Of a DNA stretch of 64,000 bases, positions 25,500 to 36,243 are shown piece by piece. Source of the stretch: Pegea sp. RAD2-039. Lineage: Eukaryota; Chordata; Thaliacea; Salpida; Salpidae. Each line of letters starts with the position of its first letter. Position 1 is the stretch's first letter. The notes under the pieces were generated by a model, which saw nothing but the letters and a program-made list of their open reading frames with translations, ran no database searches and was not told the origin of the DNA. The position numbers and the translations under genes were made by a program. The DNA is taken from contig JAQGEQ010000301.1 of the NCBI GenBank assembly GCA_034620365.1, positions 1-64,000 of the forward strand. Direction: 5' to 3'.

Positions 25500-26079
25500 T
25501 TTTCTTTAGTGTGGAATTCTGACTTCTATATCTTCTTCAGAAACAAAATAGGAGATATCGTAGCTTTATTAGAAAAATAATAATTTTAAATTTATTTATT
25601 TGATTTACTTCAACTTACTCTTGTGAAGAATCCAATACAATCCAATACAATTCAAACAGGTGGTTAAGGAACTCATCATAATCTTCAGGCATATCTAGTG
25701 GAAATACCTCAGCTAACTCTGCTTGACTGTATAAAACTAACTAAAATAGTTTTTAATCTTTTATTTGATTCGTTTTACCTTTTGGAAAATTCTTCAGAAG
25801 CAGAGTAATCTGAAAACATTTTATTTTTCTCTTCATTAACCTGAGGCATATGCTCTAAGCTCACAAGAAAAGTTTCTGTAACAGATTCTTCATCGCTATA
25901 GTCATAAAATTCAGCAGTTAGTTTTCGGTTTGTTACTTTTTATTTGTTAGTAGTTAAATTGAAGATTTATCAAACTATTGCAAACGTACAACTCACTGAA
26001 AAATAGCGACACCATCTGCTAAATACAAGAAACACACACCAATAATTACCAGTAATTTTAACATAGTTTTGATTGACAT
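25500..26079 (-). CDS. Small secreted acidic protein, unrecognised
   Basis: Exon 1 (26079-25997) encodes MSIKTMLKLLVIIGVCFLYLADGVAIFQ in two parts, a clear signal peptide, and ends at a GTGAGT donor. Exon 2 starts between about 25925 and 25895 and ends near 25785. It reads DEESVTETFLVSLEHMPQVN and then SDYSASEEFSKR. Exon 3 (about 25773-25622) reads AELAEVFPLDMPEDYDEFLN and continues to a GTAAG donor. A last short exon lies near 25555-25500. The mature protein would be acidic and Tyr-containing. The acceptor of exon 2 is uncertain, because the best-reading frame (EFYDYSDEE) does not match exon 1 phase with a strong acceptor. No family is recognised. Confidence 0.45.
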
Positions 26080-26720
26080 TCACTGATAACTTATCAAGTT
26101 TGATGTTTCAATAATTTGCTGTTTCTTTTATATTATAAATAAGGAAATTGTTGATGATGTAAAACTTAAAAGTGTTTATTTGTTTATAAGTTCATACGTT
26201 TGTTTATTTGTTTGTTTATTTTATCTTGTTGTATAGTTGCTACTTTAGTTATTATTTGTTTATTTTATAATAAAATAATGATATGAAAAATTGGTTTCTT
26301 TTTAAATAAAGTTTATATTGAAGAATTTAAAGAATTTTTTTATCTAATTTAGAGACAAACTTTTAAAGTTGAACATTTATTAATATTTACACTCTGACAA
26401 AATTTCGAACTTTTTTAAATGTCTATCATAATAGTTTATCTTCGCGATTTATTGACGCTTTCAAATACTAATCTTCAAATCATTTCAGAGATAATAATAA
26501 TTGAGTCTTCTTCAGCCATGATCTGAGTGATGATGTTCAAAACAAAGTGAAATACAAAAGATTTTTTGGGTTTCTTTGAAGCTGGTTTTCTTCTTTACCT
26601 GAAACCAATTCAATGATTACTAATTCAGATGAAAGATATTCAATCAAAAGATAAATTGTTTAAATCAGTTGCTGCAGATTGTCAGCGATTAGATGATGTG
26701 GAAACAAACTTGAAGCTCGC

Positions 26721-26982
26721 GTTACATGATGATGCAAAGTTATTGGTGGAAAAACAAACTGCCTCTGTTGAAATATCGTTTTGTGGAGGTCCTAGGACTT
26801 TCCGAGTTGAAGTGAGCCTAAAAAGCACCCTGCTTCATGTAACGATCATTTGGATATCAACATCAACAGCGAAAGACTCAAATACTTTAAATGATGATTA
26901 CATGATCATGACGAGTTACATGATGATGCAAAATTACCCACTGCAAGAAAAAAACAAACTGCCTCTGTTGAAATATCGTTTT
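26721..26982. repeat. Short direct duplication, about 200 bp apart
   Basis: Segments 26721-26782 and 26915-26982 share GTTACATGATGATGCAAA at one end and AAACAAACTGCCTCTGTTGA, then AATATCGTTTT, at the other. An open frame of 189 codons spans both copies and runs on into the adjacent SINE, so it is probably not a gene. Confidence 0.6.
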
Positions 26983-27025
26983 TTAGTTTTGAACAATATT
27001 GTCAACCATCTTGTCATGTTGTGTG

Positions 27026-27338
27026 TAAGCCAGGACAGAAGTTATGAAGATCCAGTTGTTGCCTATGCAGCAGGATTCCACGCCAACAAGGTATGCAGCG
27101 GAACAGAAGGACTGATGCAGCTGCACCCAGCTGACGACACTGAGTACAGAGACAAGCTTCCAGCTCCGGTTTTAAATTCAGAGTTTTGCGTTTCTTAGAA
27201 ATGTTGACCAGACTAACAAAACCTTCTATCCGGGTTCTATGGACTTTTCTGCGTCACTAGTATGTGACCACCTACTGGGATCGAATCTGGGACCCTCTGC
27301 TGGCAGGCAAGTATGGTAACTGCCTCACACAGATGAAT
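27026..27338 (-). mobile_element. tRNA-derived SINE, copy 2
   Basis: The body matches the other copies (TATGCAGCGGAACAGAAGGA at about 27091). On the minus strand the head at 27338-27260 contains a clear B-box, AGATTCGATCCC, and an anticodon-arm-like CTTGCCTGCCAGCAGAGG. This head differs from that of copy 1, being more Gly-like around the anticodon. The two heads may be diverged or of two tRNA origins. The copy is near full length. Confidence 0.75.
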
Positions 27339-27947
27339 GTTAAAAGAAAGAATCAACTTCTGGAATGTCTTAAGAAGAATCTTCATCGAGATCTTCTTCT
27401 CTTTGCTCTTCTATGATCAGACTTTTGAAGTTAGATCGATAATGTTACAAAATAATAAAAATATAAAAATCTAGTTTTTAATAATTCAATAAAACTTAAT
27501 GAAGATGAAATCAGTTTTTTAAAGAATCATCACTGAAACAAATTCATCTTTCTATTTAATTTTTTAAGATTCATTTGTACTTGTAATCACAATTTCAGCT
27601 TTTAACGTTTCATTCGATAACAGCTTCTAAAATCTTAACTATTTTTACTAATAGATATAAGTAAGTTAAATCAGTTTTCAATTTAATTTAAATTGATGGA
27701 ACTTATTTTATTCTTCTTATTAAGATAAGAAATTATTACAAAAATATTGATGATGATTATTATCAAATATTATTTACAATTTGCTTGGTTTAATAGAATT
27801 TCTACCATTTTATGTTTTTTAACTTTTTAGTGATCAATTTAAAGATAGTGAGTAAACTTACAATATTCAAAACTATTATGATATTTAATGTATAACTACA
27901 AAAGGTAAAAACTTTTGTATACAAACTGATTTATATTTTCACATCAG
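27339..27947. other. Intergenic spacer left of the inverted duplication
   Basis: Mostly AT-rich. On the minus strand near 27415-27365 a short acidic run (LIIEEQREEDLDEDSS, then a stop) follows an AG and could be a terminal exon, but no partner exons were found. Confidence 0.35.
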
Positions 27948-28809
27948 TTTATTCCTCAGAAGTTACCTGTTTGCCAGTCACCGCCCAGATAACTTCAGCT
28001 CTTTTAGATAAAGTGATTAAAGTAAAGAGCTTTCAGCCAAGAAAAAGATGGAAATATTTGACGGCAACAAGGGTTTGGTGAGGTGTTGTTGGTGACATTA
28101 AAAAGCTAGCTACGTTATTAGAAAGAAGGTTTAGGAAGTTTCAAATTCAATTTAGTATCAAAACTTAGGAAGTAAAATTAAATAAATGAATTTTATGATA
28201 AGCAACAATTTCATCAAACTTTTTTCATGTATAAGTTGTACACAAACAACATTACCTTTTTTCTAATATTGAATTGTACTAACTGATGTTACATTGAAAA
28301 AGATTCTATATATATGGATTCTATATTTTCTAATTTTATAACTAACTAAATTGTATGCTTCTGTCTATGGTGTAAAGAAATAGGTTTACGAAAAGTTGCA
28401 TAGATAGATTTAATTAAGCGTCAAAAGTAGCATTACAACTTCGTGTTTGTTTTCATTGAATTTAAAATAGTTTTCAATTCGATATTTTAACAAAATAAAT
28501 AAGTTTTCAAGATGCATCAGACTTTTTATAACTTCTTTGCTAACTAATTCTGAAATAAAAAATTGTTTATTAAAATAATTGTTGAAAATATTTGATTAAT
28601 TCATCTAAACAAGGTTACAAATAAAATTGAAATTATAGAAAGCCACTTGCTTTTAATAAACGAGTGATTCCAAATTTTCAGTATTCTCAAAGTCATCAGT
28701 AAATTTTGCAATTTGAGAATCTAATAATTCATTCACTTGATCTCCTCTATTCTAAAAACATTAAATTTTCAACATTTTGAATTTTATACATACTATTTCA
28801 AGATATTCA
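27948..28809. repeat. Inverted duplication, left arm
   Basis: Reverse-complement copy of 29806-30508 with only scattered differences. The left arm is longer because of about 180 bp at 28033-28215 absent from the right arm. It includes, in antisense, the entire last exon of the gene at 29082-29975 with its reading frame intact, plus the preceding intron and the end of exon 3. Confidence 0.93.
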
Positions 28810-29081
28810 GTTAACAGTTATTTATTCGTTTTTCTGCTTTATTTGTTTTGATTTAAATAATACTAGAGATTAGGAATAAGAAATTATTTTAGTAGAGATC
28901 TTTTATCAAACTAAATATTAACAGGAAAAATAATTACATCGAAAATTAACAAAGTCATCTTCACAACACTGATAAAAGCATTTGTGACGTAATAAAGATT
29001 ATCACAACATTTTAACTAAACAAAAATTATTCAGTAATTTTTGATTAAAGCAAAATTAAATTTGAAATTTGAATTTATAAA

Positions 29082-29975
29082 ATGTTAAATATCTCAACAC
29101 TGACTGTTAGGTCTTGTGTTACAACCTTATTTGTGGTTGCTCATATTTCTTACTTATTTAATTTCAATGAAGTAATAAAAAGTTTAAAAAGTTTGATATT
29201 CTCTAAACAGTCTGTAGTTGTGGAAGAAACTAACAGTTGGAAACCAATCAGCAAATATTTTTTGAAAGCACAACAACCAGAAAAGAGTTTACAATTTTCA
29301 CCAATTTTCTTATCGACTGTTGTGTTAGCGTTTATTATCAACTTTCTCATCTATTTCTTCAAATGGTAAGTTTTTCTTAATTTGTAAATTACTAAAAACC
29401 TTCTTAAGTTTTATAATAAATATTTAAAAGAAATAACTTTAAACTTTAAGGTATTTTTTAAATACTGTTTTTTATCAATTTTTAAAAATTGAGATTTTAA
29501 AACAGGGCACTAAACCCAGTTTGGAAGATATCTGAAATAATTTTGGTAAAAATTTTTCGATACATTAAAACCTTGTTTGAGCCTGAAAAGACTAAAGTGG
29601 GTTTTTTAGTTTTGAACATTTAAAATTCTGTTAACTTTACAAGTTTATTCTATCATTAATATTTGTATGTATTTCATTAGTTAGTTTTTATTAAGTTTTG
29701 ATTTTTAGAAAATAGCTGAGTGTTTAAAAATACTTGAAAAAATACAGAAAGAAATTCTAGAATGTCAAAAAAAAGTTACAAAATTTGAAAAAATGATTCA
29801 TAGAACTGAATATCTTGAAATAGTATGTATAAAATTCAAAAAAAAATTCAAAATGTTGAAAATTTAATGTTTTTAGAATAGAGGAGATCAAGTGAATGAA
29901 TTATTAGATTCTCAAATTGCAAAATTTACTGATGACTTTGAGAATACTGAAAATTTGGAATCACTCGTTTATTAA
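29082..29975 (+). CDS. Small membrane protein with coiled coil, unrecognised
   Basis: Four exons, 29082-29365, 29506-29596, 29709-29822 and 29877-29975, total 588 nt (195 residues) with consistent phases. Residues about 8-25 form a hydrophobic N-terminal segment (signal peptide or anchor). A strong helix (STVVLAFIINFLIYFFKW) lies near residues 78-95, and residues about 125-163 form a Lys/Glu-rich coiled coil (CLKILEKIQKEILECQKKV). The acidic C-terminus ends NLESLVY. It is probably a single- or double-pass membrane protein. No family is recognised. It sits in the spacer of a large inverted duplication that copies its last exon in the opposite orientation. Confidence 0.65.
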
Positions 29976-30508
29976 AAGCAAGTGGCTTTCTATAATTTCA
30001 ATTTTATTTGTAACCTTGTTTAGATGAATTAATCAAATATTTTCAACAATTATTTTAATAAACAATTTTTTATTTCAGAATTAGTTAGCAAAGAAGTTAT
30101 AAAAAGTCTGATGCATCTTGAAAACTTATTTATTTTGTTAAAATATCGAATTGAAAACTATTTTAAATTCAATGAAAACAAACACGAAGTTGTAATGCAG
30201 TTTTTGGCGCTTAATTAAATCTATCTATGCAACTTTTCATAAACCTATTTCTTTACACCATAGACAGAAGCATACTATTTAGTTAGTTATAAAATTAGAA
30301 AATATAGAATCCATATATATAGAATCTTTTTCAATGTAACATCAGTTAGTACAATTCAATATTAGAAAAAAGGTAATGTTGTTTGTGTACAACTTATACA
30401 TGAAAAAAGTTTGAAAGCTCTTTACTTTAATCACTTTATTTAAAAGAGCTGAAGTTATCTGGGCGGTGACTGGCAAACAAGTTCCCTAACTTCTGAGGAA
30501 TAAACTGA
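29806..30508. repeat. Inverted duplication, right arm
   Basis: Begins within exon 3 of the small membrane protein gene, covers its last exon and 3' flank, and ends near TTCTGAGGAATAAACTG. Long stretches are identical to the left arm in reverse complement (for example around 29990-30200). The spacer between arms is about 1.0 kb. Confidence 0.93.
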
Positions 30509-33500
30509 AATTAATAGAAGTTCTAAATTAGAACCTTTTTAATTAAACAGAAATGTTTAAATATTTGACCGATATAAAATCTTCAAATTTATCTTTTTAT
30601 TTTTCTTTATGGCTTTAATAAATAATATTTTTAAATTTTCTTCAATTTTTCTTTTCAAAGAATTAAATTTTTCAAGTAATAAATTGTTTGCTTAAAAACT
30701 GATATTTATAAAATTATCTAATTTTAAAATTTATCTAAATAAATTATTAGATAAAATATATATTTGTATATTTCATATTTTCAACTAAACTAATTTACCA
30801 GAAGATTTTAAAATATCAGATTCTAGCAAAGTATTATTCTTAAATTGTTTCATTTAAATATCATTTTGCAGATTTAATAAAATAAAAATAACCCTAATGG
30901 TAATGAAATAAAAAAATGGTTTTAATTGGATAATTAATTAATATATGCTATAAAAATATTATAAAAAAGCTTTTCACTGAAATTAAAATTCTAAAAACCC
31001 TTTAATAAAAATGGGATTATTTCGAAGATATCTTTGTAGTTTTCAACTCGATAAGTTTATATGTATTTGTTCCAATCTCTTTTTTGATTTCATATTTCAA
31101 TGAAGCAACTTTACATCTAATCACGGTGTAGTAATGACATAAACAAGTTACATAATTAATCAAATCATTATAAAAGTTTACAAATTGTGACCAAATAGAA
31201 GCTGTCACAGTTTATTAGTATAAGTTTTATCATTATTTTAATCAATTAAAAGTTTATTTGTAATTGTCATTAAATTGAGAAAAATTTACATTTGAATAAA
31301 TTGTTGATTTATTTGGTTTGTTGGTATCTTTAAAGTAATTAGATTTTGAAAATATAATTTCTTAATCAAAGTCAAACTATACAAAGTTTAGAACAGAAGT
31401 AGTCCCTGTTTATTCCCTGAGTTACTAGAAGAGTTGAAGACCTTTTAACTGGTAAATAAAATTGTATTTTTGAAATTAATTTTCAATTATTAGGTTCTTA
31501 AGTATAAAATTTCACAAAAAGTTTTTTTATTCAAATTTACAGAAAAAAAAAACGAATCATATTTTCGTCGTCGTTATTAACAAGTTACAAATAATTGTTG
31601 ACCTTCAAAACGCAACTATTTTCAAACCTCCTGTTTATTCGACGATTCCTTATGACGTATATCGAAGATTTTCTCACGAAAATTGACGCTTCATTCATGA
31701 ATCTAGAAAGCAAGACGGAAACGGAAGCTTATGTTGGGAGTCAACTGTCAACTAAACTTTCTCACGAACCTTCATTATTCTCATTCTTCTTTTTCCAACT
31801 CAACTTTTTCTTTCTATTTTTTTTTCATTCTTAAAACAAATTTTTTTAAATTATTTTTTATCGGAATTTTCAAAGCTTTACAAGAATTTGTTTAAATTTG
31901 GTTCTGGAAAAAAACTTTAAACTTATCTGACAGATCGATTGATTTACTTTTGAGTTTCACAAAGTTAATACAAGGTTCGGTAATCAAAAGATTTCCAAAA
32001 GTTTTATTTTATGTTCTACAAAATTGGTTAAAAATGGTCAGAATCTAAACTAAAATATAATTCAAATAGAAAACAAAATATCTGACTAACAAACTGTGTT
32101 TGTAACTAATTTATTTGTAGTATAATACAAGACAACTTATTCAAGTCAAGTGAAAGGCAAGATTACAGATTCAATTTTGTTTTTGAATTGTTTATTATCA
32201 GATATCTTTTGTAAGTTAAATTTAAAGAAATAACAGTTTTCAAGAACTTAAAAATTATCAGAAATTTGAAAACAGTTTTAATTTAAAACTTTTTTTATCG
32301 CCGCTAAGTGACGCTTCCAAGTCAATACTGAATGACTTCTATAGTACAAAAGAAGAACATGAGAAGTTGCAGATACTTTTCTATATTTGCTCCGTTGACT
32401 TTTCTAGGATCTAAATAGTATTCAAATTTTATTAAAAAACTTTTTTGTTAAATAGTTTTTAAATTTCAGCAAATTTTTTTTCAACTTTTATTTTCAGCAG
32501 TAAAATATTTTGTTTAAAGAATTTGAATATTAATTAAAGAAGATTTGAAAAATATATACAAGTAAGTGAAATATATACATCAGTTGTATAGAAGTCTTAT
32601 TTCTGTAGTATATGATGCTGTAAAAGTTTGATATTATTAAACAAACTAACTAAAAATATAAATTACTTTATAAATTAAAAACTGTTTTAAGCGATTTTTA
32701 AAGCAATTATACATCACTATTTATTAAAGAACATATTTTGGTTGTCACTAATTAAATATAGATTTGGTTTTACAGTGATAAGTTCTGCTTTTCAATCAGC
32801 ACCGTTTTAACATTGAGTCGTACGCATCAACTGATGTCTATACATGATTGTATCTCATTTAAGACATGTTTCTGTATGCTACTATTGTAGCATATCAAAT
32901 TACAAGCTAAAGTGGTGATAGAATGATGACAAAACCCAAACCTTTATTTATTTCTTCACGCTAATAAATAAAAAGAATTAAAAATAAATTCGTCGTAAAT
33001 ACCAAGTTAACAGCAACTAAAGGTTCATCTAGTAAACTTATGAATAACTCGTGTAGTTTTTGTGATAAACAATTTTTCAGATAGCTTCCAGCTTTTCCAA
33101 ATAACTTTCACTTGAATGAATGCTTTTATTAAAACTCAAAATTTTCAACAATCATATAAAGTTGTGTTTAAATAAATTGAATTTAACTGAGAAAATAACT
33201 CCCTCCTAGTTTTTATGACAATTGTTAGAATTTCAGATTATAAAAGAAATATAATTGGAAATCTTTTATAACTTGATCACCTACAAATAACTTTTATTAC
33301 TCTTGTGATGAACATTTCAAAGTTTTTTGAATTTATTCATGTTTGTTGTAATTACCAAAATTATTTTCATGAATAAAAAGATTAATCTTCAAAATTTTCT
33401 GAAGTTGTTACGAAATTCTTACAAATAGAACAAATCAAATAATTTCCAAGATTTTTATTTTCTCTTTACAATTTTAAAACATTTTTCTTTTATTATATTT

Positions 33501-34304
33501 TTTACAAACCTTATAAAGAAAATTATCTGAAAGACAAGTTAAAGAATGACATTTAGTAAATCATCATTTTTTAAAAGACTTTTTTGTTTTATTTCGATGT
33601 TGCATTGATTCGACAGATTAGAAAAAAATATGAATTTAAAACTTGTCTCAATTTTTGTAATAAATAAATATAAAAGTTTTAAATGGTTGGTTTGGCTGAA
33701 ATTTGGTTCTTACAATTACAATCGCAGCTTGATTTGCTTCAAATTCTGTTATAAATTACGACAAATTACAAATCTAATTTTTTGCTGATCATTTCTGTTT
33801 TTAAAAGATTTCTTTTTCATCTAAATAATTCAGTTCCAAAAAAACTTTTGATTCGAAACTGTTTGGTGATCTTATCAAACAAATAAATTTTCTTTTTAAT
33901 ACTTGATAGCAAACCTCAAATTTTTCAAGGAAATTTTCTATTTTGAAACAAATTAATAATTTTAATTATCATTTTTTCAACTTGTGAAATTTTTAGACAA
34001 TTTTTCTACAAGCTGAAGGTTATGAGATTTTTTAATAAAAATCAAAATATCATATCAAATGTTGTTATCATCAGATTTGATGAATTTGGATTTTTTCGAC
34101 TCCTGTAAATTCTCTTATCAATTTTTTTGTCTGATTTAGAAATTCTATTAAAACTGCTTGAAACTGGTAAAATTAGAAAATTTTTATTGTTTTCAGACTT
34201 AGAAAAGCTTAGTAACATTTTGATTGATTTTAGTTTTTCTAATTTTCATCAAAAGTCTTTTATTCTAAACTTTTGTTTTTAGTTTTATTTGAAAGAAACT
34301 GAAA
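30509..34304. other. AT-rich intergenic DNA upstream of the forkhead gene
   Basis: No gene was supported. A less AT-rich patch at about 31555-31800 holds an open frame (MTYIEDFLTKIDASFMNLES onward) that could be a short exon. It turns into a low-complexity Phe-rich end, so I did not call it. A perfect 8-bp inverted repeat, TATGCTAC-TATT-GTAGCATA, lies near 32875-32894. Confidence 0.4.
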
Positions 34305-35760
34305 ATGCAACAAAATATTCCAAAAAAAGAATCTGAAGAAATTGTTTGGTATGAATCATATTTCTTCAAATTTTTTTTAATCTTTTCTGTAATTGATTTA
34401 TAAGAATCTAATATTTTCAAAGCATCTTTTCATTAAACTTTCTTATTTCAGTTCTGTATCAACCAATCTACTTCAAGATGAAGAGACTTTCCGAAATAAT
34501 CTTTATCATACTTATCCAACAAACCCAGATTTCCGACAAATCAATTTAGAGTGTTTTCCTGGGCACCAAAATCTGAATCAAATGATCGAAAACCAAACGT
34601 CATATGAAAGAACATCTCCTATTTTTCCTCAAAATCATTCTCTTAATATTCCTGTCACTACTCTAATAGATGAAGTTCCTCCTTATGTTGAGACATCTAC
34701 TCCAATTGCTTCATATAATCACAACTCTGTAGTTAATTCTCAACAACCACCCGCTGCTAATCAATATAACCAATCTTATTATTGTAACCAAGCAACGAAT
34801 TATGCGTACACGCAACCAGCTTTGTATCAGAATTCAACCACTCAAAGTCAGTCTGCTGCTAATAGCATCGACGGTACAACACACAGAACTACAAACAGAA
34901 ACAATTTGGCAAATGTAAACAACAAAGTTTCAACAACCAAACCACCATATAGTTATGTTGCTCTGATAGCGATGGCTTTGAATTCGTCTGAAGGCAAACG
35001 TTTGACTCTCTCTGCGATTTATAAATGGATTATGGAAAACTATCCCTACTTTAGAAACAAGAAGAAAGGGTGGCAAAACTCAATTAGACATAATTTAAGT
35101 CTCAATGAATGTTTCGTGAAAGAACCACGTGATGGTGGCGGTGAAAAGAAAGGCAATTACTGGAAGTTAGTTTTCCCTTTTGATACTTTGTTCGAACCAA
35201 ATAATTATAAACGAAGAAGAAGAGTAAAAAAAGCTCGAGTAACTCCATATTCTCCTTTATATTCTCAACCTTCAACATATCACCCTAATCATGTAGCACC
35301 GAGATATGCTACATATTCACCTCATACACCCGCTGCCTTTAATCATAATGTCTTCCAGAATAATGATTTCCAAAACCATTCATATAATTCACCTCAAGCT
35401 ATTCAACAAAGAATTTCTTCTAATTATCAAACTAATTATGGAAATACAAGTCATCATCAACCAATTAATCAAACAACAACTATCCATCAACCTTATCAAT
35501 CAAATATTAGACCAGTTGGTGCTGATAATGTACAATCTGCAAATAATCTATATACTTACCATGGTCGTATACATCAAGAACATTTCTATGCAAACTGTTT
35601 AAACCAATCAAATCTCTTCGATGGACAAACTACTCTTCAAACAACTCCAGAGATCAATCATCCCTCGAATGGAGGAGTGGGTCTTCAATCCTCAAATCAG
35701 CTTCCTCAAGATCATTCAGAAAACTCTGATTATGATTCTCCAAATTATGACCAAAGCTGA
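34305..35760 (+). CDS. FOXL2: Forkhead transcription factor, FoxL2-like
   Basis: Two exons (34305-34348 and 34452-35760) give 450 residues. The forkhead domain lies at about residues 192-290: [20 protein letters not shown] near its start, helix 3 [20 protein letters not shown], wing [12 protein letters not shown], then a basic [12 protein letters not shown]. The GGGE-KGNYW wing and the (E)xNYxRRRRxK end are typical of FoxL2 within the Fox family. Flanking regions are Asn/Gln/Tyr/Pro-rich and low in complexity, as in many Fox activators. It would bind DNA in the nucleus; FoxL2 proteins act in gonad and other tissues in animals. The start at 34305 uses a short first exon with a TG|T phase join, and an acceptor-like TTTTTAG lies 22 nt upstream. 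FoxL1 is the main alternative. Confidence 0.8.
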
Positions 35761-35800
35761 AAAGAAGTTTTCTATCAAATAAATTGAAATCTAATTTCAG

Positions 35801-36243
35801 TTATTTATTGATGACAAAGAAATCTATTAGAACTTGAACTGATTCTTCAGCAGCTATTTTGCAAAGTCTTGAACTTTCACAAGTTTTATATCTAGCATCT
35901 CCCTGTTTCAATTTGAATACGTATCTGAATAAGAAATAACTTTCGTTCTGCTTTATCTTTAATTGTGTTTTATTTTTAAGGTAATAAAGTTTACTGAACA
36001 AATTCTGATGTTTGATGTTTATTGATAGCAACAAAAAGAACAGAACGAAAATTTACTGATAAAAAAAGAAAGTCTTTCAAAGTAGTTTCTTAAAAGTATC
36101 AAAAGAAAATTAGAAAATTTAAAGATAGCAAACAACATCCTTCTGTTAATGTTGGAACCTTCTAATTCTCTGTGAGTTGCTTTACTATAATTTAATAAAA
36201 TCTTATAATTTTGATTCGTTTGTTTGATAATATTTTGTAACAT
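35801..36243 (-). CDS. 76-residue protein, unrecognised
   Basis: Two exons (36243-36137 and 35924-35801) join in phase to 231 nt. The protein begins MLQNIIKQTNQNYKILLNYS, passes through RELEGSNINRR, and ends with KTCESSRLCKIAAEESVQVL and IDFFVINK. The exon 2 acceptor (TTATTTCTTATTCAG) is strong; the exon 1 donor (AT|GTTGTT) is weak. Small size, a basic amphipathic N-terminus and two cysteines are compatible with a mitochondrial or assembly-factor protein, but this is only a guess. It is convergent with the forkhead gene: the stop codons are 40 bp apart, so the 3' UTRs must nearly touch or overlap. Confidence 0.45.

Noticed and set aside
26629-27198. 189-codon open frame as a protein gene
   Set aside because: It spans a local duplication and continues into SINE sequence. 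Its residues show no domain and no splice context.
31595-31834. Small CDS MTYIEDFLTKIDASFMNLES onward
   Set aside because: The second half is low-complexity Ser/Phe from T-rich DNA, and there is no partner exon or clear 3' context.
32875-32894. microRNA hairpin at TATGCTAC-TATT-GTAGCATA
   Set aside because: The stem is only 8 bp and the flanks do not extend the pairing, so it is too short for a pre-miRNA.
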